64,000 nt of DNA from Trichaptum fuscoviolaceum (taxonomy: Eukaryota; Basidiomycota; Agaricomycetes; Hymenochaetales; Trichaptaceae): NCBI GenBank assembly GCA_910574455.1, contig CAJSYZ010000011.1, forward strand, positions 930,001 to 994,000, read 5' to 3'. Both the position numbers and the translations under genes were made by a program. The notes under the pieces are model-generated. The model ran no database searches and was not told the origin of the DNA. It saw only the letters and a program-made list of their open reading frames with translations. Positions 13,268 through 29,020 of the stretch are shown here, in pieces (the stretch's first letter is position 1; each line of letters begins with the position of its first letter).

Positions 13268-14126
13268 AGCAGAGATCCACAGTGAGTAGTAGACGATAGA
13301 GTTGGGAAGGAAGGGTGGCCTGCGGAACACGCAGTAGAGACCTGAGTTATAAAAGGCGGGTAGTCCGGGGGGATACTGCGTGCTGCGAGACAATGATGAG
13401 GGGGCACTTGACGTAGGTTTCCGAGTATAAATGGCTGGACTAATCCTGAGGCCATGCCTCACCGTTAGACTATCATACAAACTAAATTTGTTCGGCCTTG
13501 AGGCAAGCAATCCGCGATTTCGGCAAGGCTGGGGATCACCGTCATGAGAAGCGCCTAGACCCGTTTTTGGACGTCTCGGCCCGTCACCGATGACGACCTT
13601 ACTTTCAAGACGGAAGTAAAATAATGATAGCTCTGCAACTACTTATTCATATCGACAGTAGGTATTGCATCGTGAATCGTGCAGAGCAGAGACTTCAAGC
13701 TTCGAGCTTCGATTCGAATGATGGACAGAAGCTGTCGTTGGAGGATGAGCGGCGAAGCCAAGGTACACCGCAAATCATTTCGGAACCCTACCATCGTGGA
13801 AGTCCTATTCAATGCGGGAAACCTTATCTGTGTCAGGCACGGGCAATCGTGTACGATGATTCATAGCTTCGCTAAATCTGGGAGCTAGACTTTTAGTAAT
13901 GCGATGTGCAACATAACATACGGGTCGGTGCATCGTCCTTGACAATCATAAAGTCCATACCAATTTGCTTGGGTGCAGGACGGCGTAAAAAAGTACATCT
14001 GTTATCTATAGAACATCAATTCATTTATTCAATCATCATCAATCGTAATCGTTCATTCAATCGTGCCCAAGGATCCCGGTCCGAGAACTGAAGTAAGCAC
14101 ATACGGAAGCCCTTCCGAGAATGACA
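13268..14126. other. Intergenic region
   Basis: No supported gene. TTATAA-type sequence about 80 nt upstream of the hydrophobin ATG (13347-13354) could serve as its core promoter. The rest shows only short frames without domains. Confidence 0.45.
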
Positions 14127-17100
14127 CTAATCCCCAGTTTTAGACTGCGATTTGAGCCGCTGCAAGACTTGCTTTGCCAGACGTTGCTTTCCCTCGTTGA
14201 CTGAGTGGAATACAGTCGGCAATTCCAGCTTTTCCTTCCCTAGGACGACCCAAACCTTAAACATGTCTCTTCCATTTTCGCTGACAATCTTGTGCGAGTA
14301 CTCCGGACGAGGCATATGTTCATCAGCGCAGTAGTCTATAATAAACATGGTTTCAAATGTGGCACAATGAGTAGAGCGTCATATGAGTGATTATGGAGGG
14401 GACGCACCGAACAACGCTGGAATAGCCGATGAATTTGCTGACCTATTAGTGCGAGACTTAGCGCGCGGAGGGCCCGGTGACTCTTTTCTGTCGCTAGCGC
14501 TCGGAGATTCCCTGCTTCTTGACTTTCTTTCAGTGGACAATGACGACTCCGAGCGCTGTTTCTTCATTACTTGCGTATCACTCGGTGTCCTGTCCCTCGA
14601 CCGGGGACGCTTCTGTCGGTCTTTGGGGTTGCTGAAAGATGTTGATCTATACGGTGGAGTATTACCGCGTGCATGTCGTTGAGGCTCATACGTATCTGGT
14701 GGGTGCTGCGGTTGAGGTGAACCGTGGGCCAGCTCGCTCGGGTCCGGATACGGGGAATGAATAGGTGGTGGCTGCGGATAGACATATGGGGTTCCCAAGT
14801 GCGAGGGCGGTGTATGGTAAGGAGATGGCGAGATGTAATATTGTATACGTGGGTCAGGATAGTAAGCCGCGTGCGGGAGAGGATGTGGATTCGCCATACC
14901 ACCATAAGCAGGAGGCAACTGCGGCGGTGCAGGCAACTGATAGACGTTTGGAGGGGGTGGTGGGTAATGCGACATTGTCGGAAATGGCTGAGCATCCGGT
15001 GGGAAGGAAACTTCAGGATAATAGCTAACAGCGTAAGGTTGAGAGGGAGGAGGGGGGTGGGGAGGTAATGCGTGCATGTGGGATGTTGGAATAGGCGTAG
15101 GCGGTGGTTGAGATTGTGATGTTGAAGGCTGAGAGGGGTGGACATGCACAGGTGTTGAAGTGCCCGTAAGACGATCAATAACTGCAGATGCAGCCGCAGA
15201 AACGTCGTAATGGTGTACCGAGCCATAGGGGTTTGCAAAGACACCATAAGGAACTGGCGGAACGCTGGCATATGTCCCTTGCTGTTGTCTCCCTTGAGAG
15301 TTTCGTTTCGATTTTTGCAAACCATCTTTGTGACGTGTGTCCTCTTCCTTCGCATCAGAGAGTGATACACCGAGTTTCACTTGTCCGCTCGTTGATGTTT
15401 GTCGCTTCGAGGCCAAACGGTCAGCAGACGGCGTTGGGGAATTAAATGGCGGGCTTCCGTCTTCTCTTTTCACATCGCCTTTGCCGTCCGCCTTCTTTCC
15501 GATATCCGGCGCCTGGGAGCCTTCTTTAGGACGCTTGTAAGGTTTGAAGGGATCATGGCCTGGAGGGGGCGGTTGCCCTTTGAATCGCACAAATTCAATA
15601 GCTTCGGCCCCGGCCTTACACACTACAGCAATTTTTGCATCTTGCTTTGTCCGATATTCAGCGGTTACCGACCATTTCCGTGTTTCCCCCTCCCCTTCTC
15701 CGGTCCTCGAAGGTATGGTAAGCAAAAGTGAGCAGCCAAATGCTACCGCACGCAAATTAGCTCCAGTAACCAACTATCATATTCATTAATACTCACCTCC
15801 TTGATCGTGATCATATTCGTAAGTAGGATGCATCCCTTGCCTGAGCTTCGCATACTCGGACCCAAGGATAGGCAAGATTTGCTCGTTGGCCTTCTTCCGC
15901 ATTTCCACAGTAATCTTATTCTCTATAGCGGCTGCAATTTCACGTATATAGACGCTAATACCTTGCGACATGGCCAAGAGGCACACTGCAGCCTTTGCGT
16001 CAGGACGTTTTGCGAACTTGGGATCAACCATGTACGTCCGTGTTTCTTCTGGACGATCTAAGCGAAGAATACACCCTTGCACTACACGAGAGAATCAGCT
16101 AAGGGCTCGAAATTAGGAAGTGGTGACCTACTTCCACTATCGCTCAGGAAGTAAAACTGGATTGAAAGTTTGGCTCCCTTCGCAAGTTGCAGTGTGTTGT
16201 TCAGCATGCCAGGCACATTGAACTCTGATATAGGTCGATCACCGACGGGCTCAGGAAAAGGTTTGGGTAGCGTATCGAAGAATGACTGTAGTGTAATCGC
16301 CTCTGCACGTCCTTTCTTGTCAGAGGTAGGAAACCCCCGTTTCGCAGTAACTTGGTCAAGTAGTTCGTCTGATGCCTGAGCCGGGGCGGTCTGTCCATTA
16401 CCGAACTTGATGAAGTCAACTACGCCTTGCTTGACGGCCAGCAGTGAGCATTGTCTCTTCGCCTCAGACATAGTTTTATAGATGGGCGAGACGGAGTATA
16501 CGCGTTGAAGGTGTGCAGACAAGTCGATCACTAACACACATCCATGATCTTGTAAAGGTGAGCATACGTTAACAGAAAGATGACTTGAAATCCTCACATG
16601 GAGAGCCTTTGTGTTCAGCAAAGAATACCCATCGGGGATGAACTTGCCCGGCCCTCCATTCGATACAACACGCCTGGATTTCTTGGGATGTCTCATCTTC
16701 TTGACCTTCAGCCACTGTCACATCTTCTATCTTACTTTTGCCATCGATAGGAGCAAGCAATAGCTGCGATTTGGAACCTTCTTTATTTCCTGTCAAGATG
16801 AAGTCAATTGCACCCATTTCTACGGCGATGGCTGCAGCACGAGCTTTGGCATCACTCTTGCGTTTGAAGTTCGATTCGCTAGTGTATGATCGAGACAGAC
16901 CGTTAGGTCTCTTGATGGTTAGGATGCATTGCTTGCCTGTTAAAACGATATGAAGGGAGGGAAATAAGTCTCAGGGAAAATGTAGATAGCAGGGAAAATG
17001 CGAAAAGGAATTATATTGAGAATCTCCGGTTGCCCTCCTTAGACGTGTTACCAATTAATCCGTTTATTTCGATTTCACGACAACACGTAAAGTTGAAATA

Positions 17101-17728
17101 TCGGTCATAGGTACAACACTAAAGCAGGACAACGTCGCTGACGCTCAAGAAATAGAAACTGATCGAAAGGTCTGCATGGTAAATACTTACAATCGGGGCC
17201 TCCCTCTTCAATGAATTCAAACTTCAGGGATTCGTGGTTCCCGAACGCCTGTTGACATGCTTTGTGCAATTGGGCGACAAATTGCATAGAAGATGAAGTA
17301 GAAATTGACTTGTCCTTCTCGTCCGAGGGTAACGTAGGATTTGCAAACTCCAGTTTAACATCGCCCGTGCTTCCACTTCCTTCAGCTGTCTGAAGTTGCG
17401 ACGACGAGCCGGATGAGGTTTCCGTGAAAGAAGAGTTATAAGGAATGTCAAAACCCTCAATATCAGCCTTGGGCGACGTGGCGAGTTCCTCGAGCGCTAG
17501 CGCGCCGAGGCTGATGAGGTTTCTAGTTACAATGTCGAATGCGCTGCGCCCGATGCGCCCGCTGCCACTCAGCAAGACATGCGACGCCTGCAGATGCGGC
17601 GTGGCCGAGCGGTTATCAGCGAGCGCAATCATGGCGCGCGAAAGGTGGTGGTCTGAGAGCAAGCCTGTTGCCAGTGGACTCAGCTCTTGACCGGCGTGAC
17701 TTGTGGTACTTGTGACCGACGCGTGCAT
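14127..17728 (-). CDS. Protein with about five tandem degenerate dsRNA-binding-like repeats and a Pro/Gln-rich linker
   Basis: About six exons, roughly 1,035 residues. I see a repeated unit resembling the alpha-beta-beta-beta-alpha dsRBD. It has an amphipathic helix, a strand ending EFIEEGGP-like, a strand with C-I/V-L-x-I/L, a strand with R-x-Y/W-x-V/S, then a K/R-x-x-D/E-AK-x-x-x-A helix. The copies lie at about 17290-16800 (KFEFIEEGGP, CILTIKRPNG, KRKSDAKARAAA), 16690-16390 (GCVLVIDLS, MSEAKRQCSLLAVKQG), 16180-15940 (CILRLDRPEETRTY, RPDAKAAVCLLAMSQG), 15870-15560 (CSLLLTIPS, TKQDAKIAVVCKAG) and 14340-14140 (FKVWVVLG, NEGKQRLAKQVLQRL). Between copies 4 and 5 lies a Pro/Tyr/His-rich linker and an Arg/Ser-rich stretch with SRDR- and KSRSR-like words. 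Family and function are not known to me; RNA or protein binding is inferred. The first ATG that opens the splicing frame is 17726-17728. Confidence 0.78.
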
Positions 17729-17787
17729 TGGGCGGTGATGCAAGCTTCACCGACAACCACCACCTTCACTACTTATTCGAGCTCAAA
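17729..17787. promoter_or_regulatory. 59-bp bidirectional promoter region
   Basis: The start codons of the dsRBD-repeat gene (minus) and CFIm25 (plus) are separated by only 59 bp, so transcripts must start within this gap, or their 5' ends must overlap the opposite gene. It contains CA/CT-rich sequence and no obvious TATA box. Confidence 0.6.
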
Positions 17788-18664
<877 letters not shown>

Positions 18665-19127
18665 TTCCTCTAGTCTATGATACTCCGGTGTAGCGAATAA
18701 GTTTGTCTTTTATCCACCGTCTTTAGCTCTCTTGACCTCCCTAGAATGTGACGAGTGATGACATAGTTCATAACGACATCGTCTCGGGCATCATATTTGA
18801 CTCTGGAAGAAGAGTGGCTATCATACAAAGTCACGTCGCAACTCTTGAGATGCTTTCTAGAATATCGATATTTCAGACTATATGACTTGGTGCTTCCTAA
18901 GCTTAAGAAATAAAATGTTGCCTCATGTTGTTGCCAGCTCCTTTTCCATGTACAAAAGACGGGAAGACCCTTCCCAATTATTGAATTGCACTCAAAGTTT
19001 ACGGGCGCTAAAGACGTTACTAGTGCTGTAGTAAGCGCCCATTACTATATGCGGTCACGAACGTCATGGATGGGGAGGCGCGGTGCACATGCAGAACATA
19101 CGTTCTCTCCGTACCCTCATCTTCAAC
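18665..19127. other. Intergenic region
   Basis: 3' flank of CFIm25 and 5' flank of the Rab gene; no gene seen. An in-frame ATG at 19089 lies upstream of the chosen Rab start and would add 13 residues unlike the family. Confidence 0.5.
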
Positions 19128-20036
19128 ATGGCTTCGGAATCGAAAGACAAAGCACCGCCAATAAATGTCAAGCTTCTCTTGATAGGGAACTCTAGCGTTG
19201 GAAAGAGTAGTCTTTTGCTCCGATTTTCAGACGAGCAATGGCTTCCTGAGGATGAGGCGAGCGCGACGATCGGAGTGGATTTTCGTGTATGTTCTCTGCG
19301 TGTTTCTCATGTACGGCTCGTTCTGAATCAATTACTCTAGGTGCATAAGATGGAGGTGAAAGGAAGGAAAGTAAAGCTGAGTATATGGGTAAGTCGTTAA
19401 ATTTCATGTGATAGCTCCTAAAACGTGTAACGGCCATATTTAGGATACTGCAGGCCAAGAGCGATTCCGAACCATAACTTCTTCATACTATCGTGGGGCA
19501 CAGGGAATTATACTAGGTACATATACTGCTCTTGCTGCTATCCTTACATACCATTGAATCTTCCTCAGTGTACGACGTTTCCAATCGAGAAACCTTCGAC
19601 GCTCTCCCTAGATGGTATTCCGAGTTGGAAACATACGTCTCCGAATCTGTAGTGAAGATCGTCGTGGGGAACAAGGTCGACAAGGTGACTCTCTTCTATC
19701 CGTCCTTGTCCGTATATACGATAGAGAACTCACGGTCGTGCGCGGATTATCTAGGAGTTCTCCCGCCAAGTATCCACGTCTGAAGGAAAGGCCTTCGCTG
19801 ACCGGATGGATTCACTCTTCGTCGAAGCCTCCGCAAAGACGGCCGTCGGAGTCCGAGAGGCGTTTACGGAGGTCGTGGAAAAGATCATCGACACACCGGA
19901 GCTGTGGGCTCCCGTCAGCAACACGACTCCTGATCGCGCGAAGGTGAAAGGTAGCGCGACTCAAAGCATGCCTGGTAGTATTACGCTTGGTCCTGTTCCA
20001 GAGACACCGGATGAGAGCTCGACCTGTCAGTGCTGA
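19128..20036 (+). CDS. Rab18-like small GTPase
   Basis: Membrane-trafficking GTPase. The P-loop is [14 protein letters not shown] and switch I is TIGVDF. Switch II is [10 protein letters not shown] followed by [11 protein letters not shown], then [10 protein letters not shown]4 is GNKVDK and G5 is EASAKT. The C-terminus is CQC, a CXC geranylgeranylation signal. The family features [34 protein letters not shown] and a CXC end point to Rab18, which acts at ER and lipid droplets. About six exons with 45-60 nt introns. The ATG at 19128 gives a normal short N-terminus before the P-loop. The stop TGA is 20034-20036. Confidence 0.94.
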
Positions 20037-23180
<3,144 letters not shown>

Positions 23181-23476
23181 TAAATTAAAATACCAGCCAA
23201 ACTCAACTATCTGGACAAACGGTGGACCGATATCAGATTATGATTGTAATATTTCATGTATAACTATGGTGGATGCAATGCAGTGCTCGTTGCATTGATA
23301 TATCGGTACTATATCAACTCTTCCACAATGCCACAAGGAGCAGAATATGATGCGATTGTCGAAGCTTTACAACATACTTCAATGGCAGAAGGAACCGTAT
23401 TTCTACAAAAAAAAGGTTATGAAGACAAAGTACAACAGGCACTACTCCTGAGGTTATCCACGACATATCTTAGTCT
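23181..23476. other. Convergent 3' intergenic gap
   Basis: Separates the stop codons of the sulfhydrylase (+) and the large GTPase (-). No gene is seen. Confidence 0.5.
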
Positions 23477-26400
23477 CTAATCGCTTTGCGCCTCTGAGCG
23501 CGTAAGCAAGGCGGATTGCTGCCGTAACAGTAGTCCAATCCTACTACATAGTTGATCCATCTCGTTCAAAACTAGTCTACGAATATCTTGTTCTTGCTGG
23601 GTAGCTTGGGCGTCCCATAGCACGGACATGCCGATCTTGACCTCCATAAACTTCAGTAACTACTGCTATATTTTATTCCATATTTACTTACCCTCTCTGG
23701 GATTTCTCGCAACCGGGAATTCAAATCTTTGAAGACTTTCCTGCAAGCGTCGTCGATACAGGACCCTAAATGCGTTTCCACGCTTTCGAATATCTCATTG
23801 ACATTCTCCTCGATGAAAACATGTATGATGTCCTAAGTTTTGGATGAACTGTCAGTCTTCATGTAGAAATTGGTTTAATGGAAATACCTTCTGTCTAGCT
23901 GAACTTCCCTTTCCAGTCTCTCCGTAAGCTTTAATGTATGTGGAACGCAGTACGTTTTGTATAACGGGTTCAAGAATCGTTGCCGTGCTCGTCAGCTTGC
24001 CAGTCTTAACAGAGCGCGCTATCCCTATTTTCACCATTTCCCTGCCCTTGACTACTTCCTTTTCCATCGGTCAGATATTTGAGCCTGAAACACGGGAGGT
24101 GCTGCATCTTTGAATTCTTCGAGAATACGGGAGATCGTCAGTATAAGTTTGTCCTCGGCATGTTGCATAAACTCGATATTGAAGCAGTTCTCCATGACAG
24201 GATTCGTCAAGATGCTGAAGTGGCTCGCCAGTCGAAGGTTTAAATTGTTGTCTGTGCCATAGTTCCCGTTGCGCTTCAAAACTAACATAAGCAGACTTTA
24301 AGCTCACTTAGTATCGAGTTTATCTTGTGAATTTTGACGTACCAGCACGCAATGTCGCATGGTGCATATGAGTGAATGCCCGCACTTTGTTTAACAACAA
24401 AGTCACCGTAGTAGCCTGATTTCATTAACAAAAATCCCACATTAAAGAGAATAAATGACGAACTTTCTTAAGTGCTTTTATATTTGTAGATTTGATCCTA
24501 TCTCGGAGCTGCTTCTTTATATTATCAGCAATGGTATCGGATTTGTGTAACAAGGCCTGAATTGAAATCTTAGCATCAGATAGAGGTGTAAAATATAAGT
24601 TCTCCATACCTCTATCTGCCGCTCGGTGAAGTCTTAACAGAAGTGTTAGACATTGTCTCCACCTTTCTGGGTAGACGCAAACTCTCACGATGACTCATCC
24701 ATGTCGTTTTTAAATCGAGTCTGCTACCTCCTTCCACTTCGCCCTTGCCTTCCACCTTGTCCTTCATCTGCAGCGAAAGCTGGTGCAGCCGCGTTAAGAA
24801 CTCAAGCACAGCCCGTCTCTGAATTGTTGTCGTAATACTTTGGTATCTCTCCACGAGTGCGGGGATACCGGTGTCCACTGGCTCACTAAAGCATGTCGCT
24901 TCTTCGTTATCCCGACTCTGGCCTGGGTCATGGAGTCAGATGTACATTATTCTGAGCAAGAAAGGGGGAAAATCTTGCCGGTTAGTCTGATATAGTCTCT
25001 CGATGAGACAGTATGAACAGGAAGGCAAATGTTCGCGTAATCTACGACGGAGTAAATTCTGGTGTTTTAAGGCAAATCATAGAAGCGGCTTCACCTCTGA
25101 TGTCTGTTCCCGGATCAAATTCATCGGGGTTAGTCTTTTCCATCTCTTCATCTACGCTGCATGAGAAAAGGTGCCCTTCGTCGTTCATGAAGACACACCA
25201 TCAAATTCCTTTAATCCAGTCCTAAATTCCGCCTGCAGGGATTCGATGGTAGCCTGTAAATTGATTCACTATGGCATCAGCTGTAGAATGTGAGTAGAAG
25301 ACTAACTTCGGACCGCTTTCGAGAACACAAGGCGTTCACCTTACGATTCAGAGCACGAGCCATATCTTCTATCTCCCTGTTGTTCGAATCAAGATTGTGG
25401 AGCAGTTCAGCCGGTTCTAAAACAAGCTTGATCCTTTTCAGTGCTAACTCTGCATCATACGACGAGTCTGGTAAAGGTCTTTTGTGTGTTCCGGGATTAT
25501 TTTCCGAGGATTCGGATTGTTCAGGATTCCCTACAATTCCCGTACCTGTCACAATTGAAGGAGATTCTACCTGACCGTCCCCTGCGATGCTTTCGGTATT
25601 GGCGTTCAAATGGCCACTTTGATGTTCCTGCTCACGTTTCTCCACAATGCGCAAGTACTCGGGGTCATCATTGAGGCCTAGATTCTCGATGAGCTCTCCG
25701 CGGTCGACGTCATCACACTTGGTGACCACAAATGTAAGCGATTCTTCCACATTCTTAAATCTGACTGGAAGTCAGTTTACTGTCCGGGGAGTAACTTCCT
25801 ATTCACAAACCGTCCATCTATAAACCAGCGTCATGGTATAGGTCTGAGTAGAGACAGTCACATATTTAATCTCTCACCAACTGCGAGCAAGTAGTTAATA
25901 TTAAAGGGAGAAAGAGGTGGTTGAAGCGGACTGACTCATCATTGTTGTGTTTCTCGCTTTTCCGAGTAAATCTATGTATTGCATAGAAGGACTCTAATAT
26001 TAGCAAGAAGATACCTTACAGCATGGTGTGAGTTTTGTTACCTTTTGCAATCTTGTCGTCGACTGCTCGGGAGATGGGCGCCACTATGCAAATATGATCG
26101 CACTTCTCCAAGTACTCAAGTGCGACAGCAGAGCGCGCGGCATTTGTATCCGCCAGCCCAGGGAGGTCGACAAGTGTAGTACCAGAGCTTAGTGCAGGAG
26201 AGCTACATTTAATTTGTATCTGGCGAACGAGTGGCCACAAAGCACCGTCGGTAATCCCGCTAGCACCTGATTTCTTTGTCCTTGACTGGATATACGTTGA
26301 GCAAAGGTCACGAAACTCGCTCGACGTTTCTGCATGAATTTCTTGCGATCCTTTCTTTAGTAGTGCTGAGATATCTGATTTGGAATGGGACTCAGTCTGT

Positions 26401-27203
26401 AGCCAATCGCAGAATTACTGCAGTCTATCTCCTCTTACCTTCGTTGGTTGCCAGAATATTCTCCACAGACATCCCCACCAAGTCACAGAATTTGATGTTG
26501 GGATAGACAACATGGATCTGAAACAGTGAGAACATGTTTTTCTATCATTGTTACTCTGGCATTGAAATTCACCTTTTGCCACGCGACACCGCCAACGCTT
26601 GTCGAGTCTGAAAGAGCCTTCTTTTTGTCGTCCTGAACGTCCGATAGTAGATATTCTATCTCCTCCTTCCATTTATCGAGGGTGAGGAACTCTACGATAG
26701 CTGAGATGCCTGGTCCAGAGTGATAGGACACTTCAGTGATTGTTGCAGTGCAAGCTACAACAGCTTAGAAATCAATTGAGAAGCATGCGTAGATGCCAAC
26801 TTTACCTTGCATGCCACTCGTTGGCACAATATTATCTATTTTTTAATACATTATAAGCATGTCGTTAACGAGCAAAGTCAATTCAAGTACCTCCAAGTAT
26901 GGCATTGAGAAGGCTTGATTTTCCAGCGCCGGTAGCTATGGGGGTATTAGTTTGATCTCGGAAAGATTTTAGTCACACTTGCCTCCACAAAGAGCTATGA
27001 GCGTTTTCGAGAAAGTCCAACACTCGAGGCTTGGGAAACATGCTAAGAAGCAACACGGGAGAATATACAAGCCAATTGGCCAACCTTTGTATATCATGCG
27101 ACCAGACTTCGTACTGAAGATAAGAGTGGGAACCATAAACGGTCTTCAGTTTTGCAAGGATCTCCTTTCCATCCATGAAGGCTTGTTTCGGAGAGAGCTC
27201 CAT
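23477..27203 (-). CDS. Large dynamin-superfamily-like GTPase (SLIP-GC/NUGGC-like)
   Basis: Multi-exon gene, probably more than 15 exons. After an N-terminal helix pair (KPRVLDFLENAHSSLW) comes the P-loop GAGKSSLLNAILG (about 26895-26935). A G2-region threonine follows in a CTATITEVSY-like segment, then a G3 motif LVDLPGLADTN (about 26180) and a G4-like VTKCDD (about 25720). The C-terminal two thirds is helical, with charged segments such as MENCFNIEFMQHAEDK and the end LLRQQSALLTRSEAQSD. Arrangement and G3 context resemble vertebrate SLIP-GC and its fungal relatives, nuclear or dynamin-like GTPases of poorly known role. The start at 27203 (MELSPKQAF) is the first ATG in frame; a further upstream exon is possible because the frame stays open for ~100 nt 5' of it. 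The N-terminus is less certain than the GTPase identity. Confidence 0.78.
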
Positions 27204-28096
27204 GACGATCCCTGTGTCCAAGTTCAGCGAGCGATCGTACGCGTTGTGCTCAGCGGGTTTCTTGGAGACGTACAAGATGATATAGATCAAATGAACGATA
27301 AAAAAGCTGATCCAATCAGATAGAGGCTATAAAGTAAGGTGGTAATGTTAGTTGGACTAGTTAGAGTCGCAGATGGCAATTGAAATGACGAACCTGAGTG
27401 CGGCGACGTGGTGTAAGAAAGAGAGAGTGATATCCAAAGTAGTCGATCAGATTGAGGTTATTTACTTAATTGATAGTGTTGTTTGGATTAGCTGGAAGTA
27501 CAAATAAACAAAATGACGAATAAAATAGTGCGGTGAAATAGAGAATAGCAGGCCTAACTCGGACATTTTAGTAGTCCAAGAAGAGACTATCAAGAGACGC
27601 AGCTGCGGCACAAAGTTTAGGGTTTACGGCGAATCTCTCGTTGCTGTGTCTAATGCACGAGGAATACCAACAAATATGCCTGATACAACAGGAACGTGTC
27701 AAAACTTCACACCTTCCCCCCAGACTCTTGACCTAAGGCCCTGCATACCGAACCGAACCTTGAATATTGCCCACTCACCTATTTAAGGTGTTCTGCTGCC
27801 GCTCAAGCCTGTGTTAGTCCTCCTGGAAACGGTGGCCATATTATATCTACAATAACAAGACTTGCTTACGGGTTATTACACAACACGGACTGGGTCGTAA
27901 GAAGTCAAGGTAAGAAAGGTTCGAGCCTGAGAGCGTCGATCGTTGAATCTTAAATATGGTAAATCGGCAACTTCCGAGTCTAAGCTACTTCAGGCACAAC
28001 TTGAACTTGAAGAAGCTCGCCTGATAGGAAACTACCAGTCTCCTACCCAAACCCTCCCACGGTTCGGAAGAGGCCGAGGCCTCAGGGTCTGCTGTT

Positions 28097-28143
28097 GTTC
28101 CCTTACTCCCACTGGGAGTAAAGGGCACTGTATCCCCTAAATT
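28097..28143 (+). repeat. Hairpin repeat R1, copy 1
   Basis: A 47-nt unit identical to the copy at 28759-28805. It contains the inverted repeat TTACTCCCA / TGGGAGTAA around one central base, flanked by CCC and AGGG, so it can fold into a strong hairpin. Confidence 0.8.
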
Positions 28144-28161
28144 GCCGTGGGATACCTGCCA
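28131..28161 (+). repeat. Repeat R1b, copy 1
   Basis: A 31-nt stretch (TATCCCCTAAATTGCCGTGG...) recurs at 28390-28420 with one C/T difference. It overlaps the 3' end of R1 copy 1. Confidence 0.75.
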
Positions 28162-28337
28162 CCGTCCTTCGTGGGAATATTAGTCAGCAACAAATACTAC
28201 GGCGTTGTGCCTTCACCTCATCCAATCCTTACCAGCAGTAGGCGCTCTCTCGCTTGGGCTGTAAAATACCTTTCACTACTCTTAAGCTTGTTTCAATTTT
28301 TATCAATTCTCTTTCTTTCACACTTTCTCATCATGGT

Positions 28338-28380
28338 GGAGTAAGGGATCTGCCGGCGAAGCTTGGCCCGTTATCTAGTG
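28338..28380 (+). repeat. Repeat R2, copy 1
   Basis: A 43-nt unit beginning GGAGTAAGGGATCTGCCGGC and ending CCCGTTATCTAGTG. Near-identical copies are at 28910-28951 and 28978-29020. The GCCG...CGGC core can pair. Confidence 0.8.
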
Positions 28381-28389
28381 TTTCCCGTG

Positions 28390-28420
28390 TATCCTCTAAA
28401 TTGCCGTGGGATACCTGCCA
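28390..28420 (+). repeat. Repeat R1b, copy 2
   Basis: Second copy of the 31-nt segment seen at 28131-28161, with one substitution. Confidence 0.75.
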
Positions 28421-28758
28421 ATGCACCCGTGCGAAATGCTCTCCTCTTTTCAAGTTGTACTAAGTAGTTCATAGGACACGCTTTCAAGTTGCATGTTCTT
28501 ACAATCTATTTCTTTTGCACAGTTTTCTCTTCCTTTCATCCACTTTTTTCAACAACCACTCAATTTTGCACCGGTCTTGTATGTTCCATTGTACTTATTT
28601 TCTCCTTGTCCCTCACCATCGGGAGTAGAGGGCACTGTGGGGTCTGAATTCATGAGAAAAAGTCCCACTTGTCAGTTTCAATGTTTCTCCCAAATTTTAG
28701 CTCATCTACTTAACTTGAATTTGCATTCCGTTTCCGTTTTTTTCTCCGTTTTTCGTAT

Positions 28759-28805
28759 GTTCCCTTACTCCCACTGGGAGTAAAGGGCACTGTATCCCCT
28801 AAATT
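28759..28805 (+). repeat. Hairpin repeat R1, copy 2
   Basis: Identical over 47 nt to the copy at 28097-28143. A degenerate third relative (CGGGAGTAGAGGGCACTGT) lies near 28620. Confidence 0.8.
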
Positions 28806-28909
28806 CGAACGTGTCAGTTTTCACCGGGGTTTCTCCGCTTTTTTTCTTATGTAAACTGTATTGCTTTTGCCTTTTTACCTCTTTTTTAAACTCAATGACC
28901 CGGAATGGG

Positions 28910-28951
28910 GGAGTAAGGGATCTGCCGGCGCAGCTCGGCCCGTTATCTAGT
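28910..28951 (+). repeat. Repeat R2, copy 2
   Basis: Matches R2 copy 1 except in the loop (GCGCAGCTCGG instead of GCGAAGCTTGG) and at the last base. Confidence 0.8.
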
Positions 28952-28977
28952 ACTAATAGCTTTTGGAACAGAAATGG

Positions 28978-29020
28978 GGAGTAAGGGATCTGCCGGCGAA
29001 GCTCGGCCCGTTTTCTAGTG
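28978..29020 (+). repeat. Repeat R2, copy 3
   Basis: Matches R2 copy 1 with two differences and lies only 26 nt after copy 2. Confidence 0.8.

Noticed and set aside
14724..15068. Plus-strand frames opposite the Pro-rich linker
   Set aside because: Shadows of the low-complexity coding sequence on the minus strand.
27860..27935. Possible tRNA (GTTCGAGCC resembling a B box)
   Set aside because: No A box at the right distance and no acceptor or anticodon stem could be paired.
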